This document shows, piece by piece, positions 45,895-58,533 of a DNA stretch of 64,000 bases; position 1 is the first letter of the stretch; each line of letters starts with the position of its first letter. Under the pieces are notes generated by a model. The model was not told where the DNA came from. It saw nothing but the letters and a program-made list of their open reading frames with translations, and did no database searches. A program made the translations under genes and the position numbers. The stretch lies in assembly GCF_009905375.1 (NCBI RefSeq), contig NC_133648.1, forward strand, positions 22,809,884 to 22,873,883, in the 5' to 3' direction. This DNA comes from Apium graveolens. Taxonomy: Eukaryota; Streptophyta; Magnoliopsida; Apiales; Apiaceae.

Positions 45895-48800
45895 TGTAAT
45901 AACCCCAAAATTTTTGAACTTTTAGTAACCCTTATGAATAGTGTTTTGCTGATTATGCTGAATAAGAAAACTTTCCATGCCACACTATGTAGGGGTTCTT
46001 CTATTGTTATTCTGAGATCTTATTAGTACTTTATATGGGATATAAGTGTATGTAAAGATCGTCAGAATCCAAATTCGAACACTTTGATTTTTCCCGAAAA
46101 TCCACCAGATACCGAAAGAATTGAGTAGAAGGGAACAGGATAAAAAGGATTTAAATTCAAGGATTATAAGAAAGGATCATAAAAGGAATATAATGTATTG
46201 AGAAAGGTTAAGGGAATCCAAGTAATAAGATCCCGGGTATGATCCCTCAAACGATAAACGAAAACGAAAGTTAAGCGAACCGTATAACAGATCAGCAGTC
46301 ATTAGCCAAGTAATTAGGAGCTAATCAAAGAGGTTAGTGAGGATGATGTCATCAAACCAATAAGAAGAGGACAAGCATGGGAATATAACATAAGAATGAT
46401 GACCTAAGCATGACCAAAAAGGAAGGAAGGTTGGTTGATTATAAACCACACAAAATTCACCATGGTTAAAAGGTAATAAATTAAAACAAAAGTGGATCAA
46501 CCAAGCCAAACAAATCAAAAAACACAAAAACAAAGTTGACTCTCATTATTCAAGAGAAGCTCTCGGCTTTTCTTGTTTTTCAAAGAGGAAAATTTCAAAA
46601 TCCAAGATCCAACCATTGTTAAATTACAAGGTAATTATCCAAGGTTCCTTATGATTAGTTATGGCTATCCTAGGAGTTTAAGCTCCAAATTCCTTCACAA
46701 TCTCTTTCAATAAATCATTTAAGAAGAGAGTGAATAGTGTTTTCAAGAAATTTAAATTGTTTGATCTTGTGTTTTTGGTTAGATTAAGCTTTGGTAAGGA
46801 CTTCCAAGGGTGATTCCAAGCTCCTTAGTTACTCTTACTCACCAAGGAAGGTATAATCTCTTAACCTAGCATTGTTATTGAATATTAAGAGCTTATTATG
46901 AGTAGGATAGTTCATGAGAAGCATGGTGATTGAATATGTAGAGGTTAGTTGGTTTTGTGATGTTTTTGGAGTTGTAAATCTTGGTTATTAGCTAATGAAC
47001 TTAAGAATAGTTTTAGTTCATGTTTGAGAATAATATAAATTGGAGAACTTGAGGTGTTGGGGCTGTTTTAGTAATGTATGGATGGAGTTTGGTTGTATGG
47101 TTGAATTGTGGTTGATTGTGGATTGATTTGGAGTAGGATAAAATTTGGTAATCGTGTAAACATAGCCATGGTAATGCCAATTTACTTTAGACTGTTTTTG
47201 TTCTTAACATCAGGACCCATGAACTCACTGTTAGGTTCTGACCATTACCATGATTAGATAGTTCATGTTACGAGCTTCGTTTTGATATGTGGTTCGTTTG
47301 AATCCGATGTACGGTTTAGGAGAAATGACCGTTTTAAGTAACGGCGGCTTCGCGACCGAACCATTACCCCTCGCCTAACTTTGAAACCTTGATTAAGGAC
47401 TTTAAATGACTAATTAGGGTATGAAACAATTATGTTAAGTGGATTAGGCAGTTGGTAAGGTACTCGCAAAAGAATCTCCTTAAACTCTTAATGGTTAATT
47501 TATTAAAAATGGTGGAGCCGAGGGTACTCGAGCCACTTAAGTGAATCGTTAAGCGCGAAAGCGAATGTTAGGGCTTTAAATGGTTAAAGTCTAGTTTCTT
47601 AAGCGACCGTGGTTTAATTCCGGCTTATGTTGTTGTTCATAGGTTACCAGACTCACTCTAAGCTTAAGTCTACCCCGGAACACTCAGGCAAGTTTTCTAC
47701 CCGTTATACTGTTGTTGTGATGTAAATATATGTATATGCATTATCTTGTGATAAGTGCATGATTGTTATTAGCAAATCTTGCGATATATTGGAGCATGTG
47801 ATATGGTATATATGCATGTCTGTTTCGTAATTTTGATATCTAATTGTTGATTCAATTGCTTATAAGTAGCATAATACATATGCTAGAGATAAGCAGTAGT
47901 TGCGTATACCCTTAGTATACGGGACCCAAAGGTGAACATTTTTCTAAACCGGGAGTCGATGTTCCCGAGTATAATATATATATATATATATTGATATAGT
48001 TTTCAAATCTATTAATCGAATAAGTTTATTCGATAACTTTATTTTATTTAATGAATATTATTTTGAATATTCATTCGAGGACTTATGACTCCGCTTACTT
48101 TATTTAATGAATATTATTTTGAATATTCATTCTAGGACTTAAGACTCCGTTTATTTTATTTAATAAATATTATTTTGAATATTCATTTGAGGACTTATGA
48201 CTCCGCTTATTTATTAAATAATATTCTTTATTTTATTAAAGAATAATATTTCGATAATCAAACTTATTTTCGATTATTCAAATAAAGATCGTACTTTCAT
48301 ATAAGTATATCTTTCGTTATTTATTATTCATTTCAAGTATAAGTTTTAAAACTTTTACTTCAATTATTTTTATAAGGATTATCCTTATGGGAATATTATT
48401 TAATTAATAATATTTAGATATTTTCTAATATATCGGGACTGATTTATTTCATTAAATCAGCATTACTCCAAACATTCTTAAAAATGTTTTCGAGTCTTCA
48501 AAATAATTTTAAAAGTTAGAGCGGATCCCAAAACTCGTTTTCAGATTTAAGATCTTCCTTTCGAAGGAGACTTGAATATTTGCTCAAAAATCTTAGGGAT
48601 CCGGCTCTGTGGTGTATTTTATATTCGCAACAAGGTTGCTGTTTTGAGAAAACAATTTGATTACTTGCCCAACATTCGGGAAGTAAGTCCATCTAATTGA
48701 GTCGGCATAAGCGGCAGGCCGGGGTACGATCTATGAAGGTGTAAGAGGCTGGGTGACAGTCCATCCATGCGTGAGTGGCCGGGTAACGGTCTAGCGCGAG

Positions 48801-49958
48801 GTCCTAATGCAGCCAGGGTGATGACCGGTGAGGAATTCATCCATCTACAGTAGAAAAGGTTACTTATTGGTATCTTTGCCTGATCAGCAAGATATCGGGT
48901 TTATGCCAAAATTCTTTTCTTTCCAAATTCATTGGATATTACAACTCTGTTCATACTTTACATGACAGAGGTTTTCAGGAAATGTATGGGAGATATATAT
49001 GGATATATATCGGGACTTAATGAAGTATCTCGTAACTTCATTTCTTTTGAATGATATTTCAAAGACTGAATCTATTCAAATCTTATCTTGTATTCTCATC
49101 CATGTGATGAACTTTTGAAACTAATTATAAATTGAACGGTGGTAGTTCAAGTAGTATTCGGAAAAGATATAAGTATATTGGAGTATCTTGTAACTTCATC
49201 TTTTCAACTTATATCTGGTTAATGATTATCTTATGTATGACAAAGATTTTCACAAAAACGTTGTTAAGGTTAGATATATGAGATCACCTTGCAACGATAT
49301 TTTTATACAGTTATAAACTGGAACTCTGTGTACATTATACATGTCAGAGGATTTCAAAGATTTAAGAAGTATATATGTATACTGAATATTTTGCGACTTC
49401 GTCGCATTAAAATAACAAACTTGGTTCATTTATTCTTGACCAAGACTTTCATGAGTAATATGAGAATGCTCATATATTGTTAATTATAATACATATTATT
49501 TCGGTGGGCTTGTTGCTCACCCTTGCTTTCTTCTTTCATCACACAACAACAGATAGACAAGATAAACAGGATCAAGCTCCCAATTCGCGAGCGGATAGGA
49601 AACGTTCCGCAGTTTCCTGTAGGCGTTGATGCCGTTGTAGCTGAGGTAGGGTCTACCAATAGGCTAGGCTTTCAACTTTTGATGTACCAGACTTATGTAT
49701 ATTTATGAATTGTAATAATGGCAAAGAATATGCAAATTTATTCAGAAACCCTTTTGAGGTGTAATGATTTATAATTGTGGAATAAAATGACTTATGTTAT
49801 TGTTTGGTATTCATCTCTGAGACTATAACTTGTGGTGTGTGTGTATATTGTGGGGTCACAGTACGCAGTAGTTGGTTGATTATTAAGATTAAGTATTATT
49901 AAGGGAAATGGAACTCCTGACAACCCGGATCCCCGACCCCGGATTTGGGGGTGTTATA
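45895..49958 (+). mobile_element. Left LTR of the level 3 element (4,064 bp)
   Basis: Ends GGGGGTGTTATA (CA changed to TA) five bases before the primer site. It contains a (TA)n run at about 47970 and a 56-bp triplet repeat (from 48045). Over about 255 bp compared by eye (48601-48850 against 55150-55405) it differs from the right LTR at 9 positions, mostly transitions. Confidence 0.88.
48045..48212. repeat. 56-bp tandem triplet in the left LTR
   Basis: TATTTAATGAATATTATTTT recurs at 48045, 48101 and 48157. Each copy contains an AATATT...AATATT self-complementary core and the word GAGGACTTATGACTCCG. The right LTR has the same triplet at 54602, 54658 and 54714, so it predates insertion. Confidence 0.85.
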
Positions 49959-49962
49959 GAAA

Positions 49963-49975
49963 TGGTATCAGAGCC
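49963..49975 (+). promoter_or_regulatory. Primer binding site of the level 3 element
   Basis: TGGTATCAGAGCC, complementary to initiator tRNA-Met, four bases after the left LTR. It fixes the plus orientation. Confidence 0.85.
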
Positions 49976-50439
49976 AAGCGTTATAAACCTCAGAGATGAT
50001 GTGGCGTTAAGATAATAAGTTCACTAATATAATAAGAACTCTTTCCAAGTTCATAGTCGGACTACCTAGCGTAGTACTGACAATTAAAACCCTCATGGGA
50101 ACCCTAATAAATATCATGATAGTAACATAGTTCGTTCTCATATAGGGCAGCGGGGCACCGAACCCTGAGGTTCAGGGGCATCAGCATGAGGATGTTTTAT
50201 TTCATATTGGAGATCAAATTGTGAATCCAATAGAGTACCCTAACGAGGGACCGAATGAGATTCATATTGAGAATGTTGCGGTTGAGGATGTTATTCCAGA
50301 AGGGATTGTTGCTGAGAAGGATCCCGTGGAGGATCCTGACAAGAATGAATAAAGGACCACTAAGGAATTGATAACCATGGTTAGGTCGACTACCAGAGGT
50401 AGGATTGGCCGGTCACTACCGGAGGTTCGTTCAAGTTTG

Positions 50440-51250
50440 TAAAGATAGTAGCCCCTTTAACGCGGCTTACTCGTAAGTCTGAGAAGTTCGAATGGACAGA
50501 AAAATACGAGATTAGCTTTTAAGAACTAAAGCAAAGATTGGTGACGACCCCTATTTTGGCGTTGCCGGATGGAAAAGGAGATTTTGTGATGTGTAGTGAC
50601 GCTTCGCATAAGGAATTAGGGTGCTTCTTATACAGCACAGCAAGGTAATCGCGTACGCATCAAGAAAATTAAGGGAATATAAAATTCGATATCCCCACCC
50701 ATGAGCTTGGGCTCGTGGCAATAGTTTTTCCCTAAAGATTGGAGGCACTACTTGTATGGAGAGAAGTGCGAGATTTACATAAGCCATAAGTGCTCTAGTG
50801 CATTTTCACGCAGAAGGAGCTCAACATGCGCCAGAAGAGGTGGTTAGAGCTAATCAAGGATTATGATTATGAGATTCTTTATCATCCAGGGAAAGCCAAA
50901 ATGGTGGCTAAATTCCCTTAGTATAAAGGAGAGACTCAAGATGAAAATGTTTTTGGGAGAGTTGATAAGAGATTTTGAGAAAATGGAAATATAAGTGAAG
51001 GTAACCGGAGCTGGTACCGAAAAGCTGTTTGAGATTGCAATACAACCTGAATTATTGGAAAAGATCATATTGTGCCAAGAAAAAGTGACGAATGAAGGCA
51101 GAGAGCCAACAAATAGAGAAGAGATTAATACCGAGAAAGATGATAAGGGAATAATAAGGTATTCCTACAGAATTTGGGTTCCAAACGTTCAAGAGCTTAA
51201 GGACGAGATCTTAGATGAAAGCCATAGTTCGAGGAATAAGATTTAGGGCA
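50440..51250 (+). pseudogene. pol: Level 3 reverse transcriptase tail, RNase H and integrase N-terminus
   Basis: Frames with stops read FEWTEKYE, PILALPDGKGDFVMCSDASH, then a gypsy RNase H tail (RWLELIKDYDYEILYHPGKA in a shifted frame). An 84-codon open segment (50995-51246) contains IRYSYRIWVPNVQELKDEIL, the usual start of gypsy integrase. It ends abruptly after DESHSSRNKI. Gag, protease and most of reverse transcriptase are missing upstream. Confidence 0.8.
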
Positions 51251-51536
51251 AACCCTGAATGTGATAGTCAGGGAGGTCGCCATCAAGAAAGAAAGAACCC
51301 ATAACATAATGAAATGGAAAACAAGGATTTTAACGTATAAGATGACCCTGATTATGGGAGAAGGATGAAACATTTCATACTGAGAAAACAGAAGTCGAGC
51401 AAGATAGGGAGAACCGAGAGGTACTCCTATGGGGAAATTCATGGACCTGCCTAAACAAAAATTATACTTTTATTCCCAAACACCACCCTGAGGAAACAAT
51501 GCGGTGGGAAATTCTTTCAGGACCCTTAAGTCACTA

Positions 51537-51790
51537 AGCTCTCAGAGTTCCAAGGAACAAGCTGACCTAGCCGAGGCAAGAGCCTGGCCAAAGGAAATAG
51601 AGGACTGATTTTATATTCTAAATGATTGATGAAGCGTAAAAAACTATTTTTGTCACTTACCTTCCTAAGAGAGAGGCCACCCGCTGGTGAAAGACCAAGA
51701 AAGGCACGGAGCCAGAGGTTAGAATAAACTGATTAAAGTTCAGTCAATTGTTTTCGGGAAAGTAATTCCCAAGGTTATGAAGATAGTGTA
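51537..51790 (+). pseudogene. gag: Gypsy gag fragment lying downstream of integrase
   Basis: With several stops the frame reads LSEFQGTS, then REREATRW and KTKKGTEPEVRIN, recognisable as the gypsy gag core (EA--WW----G). Its place after integrase is the reverse of normal gene order, so it came from rearrangement or from another element. Confidence 0.5.
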
Positions 51791-53804
51791 AAAGCTTTAG
51801 AGCCAGAACAAAGGCGGACGAGTATGATGAATTATGAATCTAAATTGTAAAAGTTGTCAAGATTCATTCTGAGGACACGAATCCAGAATGACGGGATGTT
51901 TGAAATCAATGCTTATGTTGGGTTGGTTCATGAAATAACGATAAGAGAAAGGAAAATAAAAAGAAACTGAAGTGGAAAGGAAAATAAAGGTAATAGAGTT
52001 TGAGGAATGATAAGGAAGTTGGGTATGAGGAAACCCTAAAGACTCGTAGCAATAGAAATAGAAAAGTATGTAATCTTCAGGATGAGGGTGATTCACCATG
52101 AGTTAAAGTTAATGGTTGAAGGCATAAGAGATGTACATATTATACCCCCTTTAAGTTGGGAGAATTCGAGGAAACCTTGAGATAGTTCGAAGGATAAATA
52201 ATGAGACGCGGATAGACTGAGGAGACAAGAAAGTAGGAAATTAGGAAAATTGGATGAAGGAAGTGACCTTCAAGAATGTGAAGTGTAAGACCGGTGGCAT
52301 GATACCCAGAAAGGGAGATGCCAGGTATGAAAGACATCCCAACATTGAGATGACTGTTGAGATAAACAACAAAAGTAAATGAGGAATTATTAAGAAGAAG
52401 TTCACGTTGAACACGACCAATATCTTCCAGGACATCCCTGTTGTCATTACCAAATTAGGAAAGAAAAGCGGGTAACCATTGTTATCTTTTGAAGGCCATA
52501 TGTGTTGACCTCAGTTTGAATAAGGATGCTATTGTGAAATTGGTATAGACTATCTCGGTGGGAATGATTGAATAAGACACCCTTGTCAGGGATATATGAC
52601 TTGATTTATCCATGGAAGGATGCATGTACCTTTTTAAAGGTGGAATTATGGATAGTACATCTGTAACTTAGAATGAATCCTAGGGGAATGCATAAAGGTT
52701 AGCATTTCACCCTTAATAGGGATAGTATGAGTTTTGACAGTATAAATTGGAAAGGATTAAGGTAACAACAACCTTTAAGGATCAGTGGAGAAATTTTTAA
52801 GAAGTATATAGACAATGATTCTGGTATTAGTAAATGGTATCTTGATATGCCCTGTGCCTAGGGTGTACCTGATGAAGGATTTAAGGATAACCTTAGAGGT
52901 TTTACAAGGAGAAAGGTAATATTCAAAGTTCTCAAGAATAGAAATTTTGATAAAGGAAATGTGATGTAATTATAATAATGCCAGGTGGGGCACATGTTGA
53001 ACCATAAGAAAGTATAGATTGACCCAATAAGGGTCGAGATTGGTGAAATCAAGAAGGACCCAAAATAAGAGACGTCCTAAGTATGACCAAGAGTCAATCG
53101 TGACAATGTTAACCTCTAAAAGACCGAGGCAATAACTAATGGAAAAGTGATGATATATTTTTTTACCAAGGCGTAATGAAGAGCATATTTACTCAAGCAG
53201 TGATTGGAAATGAGGTAGAAAATTTAGTTGAAGGTCATTTAAAAGACATTGATTGTAAGGAAATTTTACTATCAGAAAAGGCCAAAGAGGTGGCCAACAC
53301 TTTAAGTGTAAGAGGATAATTATCGGCGCTCGTGCCAGAGGAATACAGTAATAATGGTTAAAGCCGTGAAGGTTGTATTATGGTTTGGAAGATTGACATT
53401 CCTTCTGATGACTGTGCAATACCCAACCGTAATAGTAGTTTGGTAAAGGTTTAATTCGTATAATCTCCATAAGCGGGCTATCTATCTTAGAAGGTACTAT
53501 CTTGAGATAAGCCAGGACCATGTTACGGGATGACTAAATGAACCTTTGAGATGCATGTCTCCCAATAAAGACATATGATTAAGAATGGTATTAACCTGCT
53601 ATCGTTGCCTTCATTGAAACTCTTCTGCAATTTTATCTGCTTTATGTCATATGTACGTCAAGTTCAGGAGTGTTCTTCATGAATCATGAACGGTGATCAT
53701 GTTACCTCCTTAGAAGAATTCGATACGAGATGTATGGACTCTGTATGGTTAGCTATTAAGACTTCATGGAAAATGAATGACTACAGTAGGTCAACGGTGG
53801 ACCC
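51791..53804. other. Scrambled interior of the level 3 element
   Basis: No domain is recognised. Short frames on both strands contain many stops. It joins the truncated right LTR at 53805. Confidence 0.4.
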
Positions 53805-55755
53805 TAGATAGTTCATGTTACGAGCTTCGTTTTGATATGTGGTTCGTTTGAATCCGATGTACGGTTTAGGAGAAACGACCGTTTTAAGTAACGGCGCTTC
53901 ACGACCGAACCATTACCCCTCGCCTTACTTTGAAACCTTGGTTAAGGACTTTAAATGACTAATTGGGGTATGAAACAATTATGTTAAGTGTATTAGGCAG
54001 TTGGTAAGGTACTCGCGAAATAATCGCCTTAAAACTCTTAATGGTTAATTTATTAAAAATGGTGGAGCCGAGGGTACTCGAGCGACTTAAGTGAATGGTT
54101 AAGCGCGAAAGCGAACGTTAGGGCTCTAAATGGTTAAAGTCTAGTTTCTTAAGCGACCGTGGTTTAATTCCGGCTTATGTTGTTGTTCATAGGTTACCGG
54201 ACCCACTCTAAGCTTAAGTCTACCCCGGAACACTCAGGCAAGTTTTCTACCCGTTATACTGTTGTTATGATGTAAATATATGTATATGCATTATCTTGTG
54301 ATAAGTGCATGATTGTTATTAGCAAATCTTGCGATATATTGGAGCATGTGATATGGTATATATGCATGTCTGTTTCATAATCTTGATATCTAATTGTCGA
54401 TTCAATTGCTTATAAGTTGCATAATACCTATGCTAGAGATAAGCAGTAGTTGTGTATACCCTTAGTATAGGGGACCCAAAGGTGAACATTTTTCTAAACC
54501 GGGAGTCGATGTTCCCGAGTATAATATATATATATATATATATATATTGATATAGTTTTCAAAACTATTAATCGAATAAGGTTTATTCGATAACTTTATT
54601 TTATTTAATGAATATTATTTTGAATATTCATTCGAGGACTTATGACTCCGCTTACTTTATTTAATGAATATTATTTTGAATATTCATTCGAGGACTTAAG
54701 ACTCCGTTTATTTTATTTAATGAATATTATTTTGAATATTCATTTGAGGACTTATGACTCCGCTTATTTATTAAATAATATTCTTTATTTTATTAAAGAA
54801 TAATGTTTCGATAATCAAACTTAATTTCGATTATTCAAATAAAGATCGTACTTTCGTATAAGTATATCTTTGGTTATTTATTATTCATTTTAAGTATAAG
54901 TTTTAAAACTTTTACTTCAATTATTTTTATAAGGATTATCCTTATGGGAATATTATTTAAATAATAATATTCAGATATTTTCTAATATATCGGGACTGAT
55001 TTATTTCATTAAATCAGCATTACTCCAAACATTCTTAAAAATGTTTTCGAGTCTTCAAAATGATTTTAAAAGTTAGAGCGGATCCCAAAACTCATTTTCA
55101 GATTTAAGATCTTCCTTTCGAAGGAGACTTGAATATTCGCTCAAAAATCTTAGGGATCCGGCTCTGTGGTGTATTTTATATTCGCAACGAGGTTGCTGTT
55201 TTGAGAAAACAATTTGATTACTTGCCCAACGTTCGGGAAGTAAGTCCATCTAATTGAGTCGGCATAAGCGGCATGCCGGGGTACGGTCTATGAAGGTGTA
55301 AGAGGCTGGGTGACAGTCCATCCACGCGTGAGTGGCCGGGTAACAGTCTAGCGCGAGGTCCTAATGCGGCCAGGGTGATGATCGGCGAGGAATTCATCCA
55401 TCTACAGTAGAAAAGGTTACTTATTGGTATCTTTTCCTGATCAGCAAGATATCGGGTTTATGCCAAAATTCTTTTCTTTCCAAATTCATTGGATATTACA
55501 ACTCTGTTCATACTTTACATGACAGAGGTTTTCAGGAAATGTATGGGAGATATATATGGATATATATCGGGACTTAATTAAGTATCTCATAACTTTATTT
55601 CTTTTGAATGATATTTCAAAGACTGAATCTATTCAAATCTTATCTTGTATTCTCATCCATGTGATGAACTTTTGAAACTAATTATAACTTGAACGGTGGT
55701 AGTTCAAGTAGTATTCGGAAAAGATATAAGTATATTGGAGTATCTTGTAACTTCA

Positions 55756-57081
55756 TGTTAGGTCCCAATGTGTTTGTAGAAGGGGGGGGTTGAATACAAA
55801 CTATACCGAATAATCGAATTTAGTGCGGAATAAAAAATTGAAACAAAATTCAAATTAATTAAAAATATTATTAAACTTGAAAGGTGTTACAACAACTGTA
55901 TCGATTACAAGGAATTAATCTCAAATTAATTATCAAAAATCTAGAATAAATTCGACATGAACTTTTTCTATTTTTGTAATAAAAAGATTCAAATGCTAAA
56001 CGCAATTTGAGATTAAGTTCTAGGGATTTTGATTCGCTATATTGTTACACAAGAACAAGATAAAGATTTCTAGTTGATTGGATTTAACTTTACAATCTAG
56101 AAATTGATCTTGAAGTTTTGCAGAGAAGATGAAATATTGTTCTGCTTCTTTTTCTTTTATTCTCGGGTTCTGTATTGTTGGATGATTGATTGTGTTCTGC
56201 TTCTGCTTCTTTTAATCAAATAACAGAATAGAATGAACTGCAATGACAATCGGTGAGACAATCCAATTGTACTAGCAAGACAATCTGTTGAACTGGAGAG
56301 ACTTTCGGTATGACAATTGTTTGTACTAGCAAGACAATCTGATTGAACTAGCAAGACAATTCTCTTCCAGTGTAACTTTCGGCAAGACAATTGTTTGTAC
56401 TAGCATGACTTTCGGTATGACTATTGATTGTCATACCGATTGTCATACTAGTACAATCAGTTTGACTTGCTGAATTTAAATGAATTTTAATCCAATTTAA
56501 ATTCTAAAAAACCTTAATATTAATTCTGAATTAATTAATCAATTAATTTAATTAATCAAATAAATTAATCTTTGCAGATATAATTTATTTTCTTAATTAA
56601 ATTATATGACTTAATTAATTAATAGAGAATTAATACTAACCTTGAGCAGCAACCAATCTTCTGAATATCTTCTGAAAATCACTGAGAATTATGAATCAAT
56701 TCCACCACTTCAACGTTGACACTCGATGTACTGTCTGGTTCATGAGTGACTAACTTCCGTGACGTTTCTTCATGTCTTGACTTTGATACTTTGATTTTCT
56801 TCAGATTAAATCCTTGTAATTAATGATACTCTGACGAGATCTCTGTCACTTGATTAAATCCACACTCTTGATTTATATCACTGAGGCATGATCAATTTCT
56901 TGAACTTCTTCCAGTGAATTAATTCCTCAAGTTTGTAGATGAACCTTGTTTCTGAATCCTTTGACAGATATTACTCTGTGAGATCTCTTTTGACGGTAGA
57001 TCCACTATTTACTTATTACATTCTTATTTGAGTTGAGTTGAATCCTCGAATATACAAATAGGCTATGACATATGACTTACA
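55756..57081 (-). mobile_element. Copia-type solo LTR (level 4), 1,326 bp
   Basis: TGTTAGGTCC ... GACTTACA with target duplication CTTCA (55751-55755 and 57082-57086). The uninterrupted site is in the left LTR at about 49190. The TTGAATAC word after a G-run near its left end marks the LTR 3' end, so it lies on the minus strand. It is related to the level 1 LTR (32134-33890). Confidence 0.9.
56215..56460. repeat. AGACAATC/CTTTCGG repeat cluster in the solo LTR
   Basis: Words ACTAGCAAGACAATCTG, GACTTTCGGTATGACAATTG and GACAATTGTTTGTACTAGCA recur in mixed order, forming a degenerate array. Its last part (CAATAGTCAT/ATTGTCATACC) is self-complementary. Confidence 0.7.
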
Positions 57082-57853
57082 CTTCATCTTTTCAACTTAT
57101 ATCTGGTTAATGATTATCTTATGCATGACAAAGATTTTCACAAAAACGTTGAGACAAGGTTAGATATATTAGATCACCTTGCAACGATATTTTTATACAG
57201 TTATAAACTGGAACTCTGTGTACATTATACATGTCAGAGGATTTCAAAGATTTGAGAAGTATATATGTATACTGAATATTTTGCGACTTCGTCGCATTAA
57301 AATAACAAACTTGGTTCATTTCTTCTTGACCAAGACTTTCATGAGTACTATGAGAATGCTCATATATTGTTAATTATAATACATATTATTTCGGTGAGCT
57401 TGTTGCTCACCCTTGCTTTCTTCTTTCATCACACAACAACATATAGATAAGATGAACAGGATCAAGCTCCCAATTCGTGAGCGGATAGGAAACGTTCCAC
57501 AGTTTCCTGTAGGCGTTGATGCCGTTGTAGATGAGGTAGGGTCTACCAATAGGCTAGGCTTTCAACTTTTGATGTACCAGACTTATGTATATTTATGAAT
57601 TGTAATAATGGCAAAAAATATGTAAATTTATTCGGAAACCCTTTTGAGGTGTAATGACTTATACTTGTGGAATAAAATGACTTGTGTTATTTTTTGGTAT
57701 TCATCTCTAAGACTATAACTTGTGGTGTGTGTGTATATTGTGGGGTCACAGTACGCATTAGTTGGTTGATTATTAAGATTAAGTATTATTAGGGGAAATG
57801 GAACTCGTGACAACCCGGATCTCCGACCCCGGATTTGGGGGTGTTACACTAAT

Positions 57854-58477
57854 TGTTGCCTTCAAATCCCAACTTTCAGGAAGAGCTAACAGGAATTTAA
57901 GGTTTGAATCTTCAATATCATACTCTTTATCAACTAGTGATAAATCATTCAAGAGTTTGACAAATCTGTCATATAAATCAGTCAATGACTCATTAGGCTT
58001 TGAGTCAAAGTGTTCATACTCTTGAATGAGTATTGTCTTCCTGTTCTTCTTAATCGAATCAGTTCCCTGGCATCTTGTCTCCAAGGCATCCCATATCTCC
58101 TTTGCAGTCTTGCAGTTAATTACCCTGTTTGACATTACATTATCAATGGCACTATGCAACAAGTGTCGTACCTTAGCATCCTTAGCAATTGAAGCAATAT
58201 CTTCAGCAGTATAATCACTCTTCTCCTTTGGTACAGACTTTGCTGCTTCACCTGCAACTACAACAGTGAGTTTTGTTGGCTTGTGAGGTCCTTCATGGAT
58301 TCTGTCAAGATATTCTGGATCAGTAGCTTCTAGAAACATAGTCATCCTCACCTTTCATATGGGATATTCAGATGGCTTCAGTATGGGAACTCTAATAGCC
58401 TCATATCGACTATGGATTTGAGTCTTTGGTGGTTCTTCAGTTTTGGTGGGCTTGGTTGGAGTTTCTGTTTCAGACAT
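57854..58477 (-). pseudogene. gag: Level 2 gag 5' half
   Basis: ATG at 58477 opens MSETETPTKPTKTEEPPKTQ. A stop follows after SEYPI (near 58350). The frame then continues through FLEATDPEYLDRIHEGP and the conserved core (ALETRCQGTDSIKKNR, LKFLLALPESWDLKATI) to the level 3 insertion point; its second half is at 45063-45889. This is the nucleocapsid precursor. Confidence 0.9.
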
Positions 58478-58519
58478 GATTGTTTTTAGATCTTAAACTG
58501 TTTGTGTGTTAACAGATCT

Positions 58520-58531
58520 GCTCTGATACCA
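58520..58531 (-). promoter_or_regulatory. Primer binding site of the level 2 element
   Basis: On the minus strand TGGTATCAGAGC lies two bases after the end of the 5' LTR and is complementary to initiator tRNA-Met. Confidence 0.85.
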
Positions 58532-58533
58532 CT

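Larger units (their letters stand above)
45895..57848 (+). mobile_element. Ty3-gypsy element with 4 kb LTRs, Tekay/Del-like (level 3)
   Basis: Begins TGTAATAACCCC and ends GGGTGTTACA, with target duplication CTAAT at 45890-45894 and 57849-57853, inside the level 2 gag. It has a tRNA-Met primer site and gypsy-type RNase H and integrase. Very long LTRs, a Met primer and this terminus suit the Tekay/Del chromovirus group, but no chromodomain is visible. The interior is only 3.8 kb and scrambled, and the right LTR lacks its first 1.36 kb. Confidence 0.9.
53805..57848 (+). mobile_element. Right LTR of the level 3 element, 5'-truncated
   Basis: Matches 47255-49958 of the left LTR and is interrupted by the level 4 solo LTR (55756-57081). 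The first 1,360 bp, which would contain the upstream promoter part, are absent. A (TA)n run is about 8 bp longer than in the left LTR. Confidence 0.88.

Noticed and set aside
19729..58531. Three TGGTATCAGAGC sites as possible tRNA remnants
   Set aside because: They are primer binding sites next to LTR ends; no cloverleaf surrounds them.
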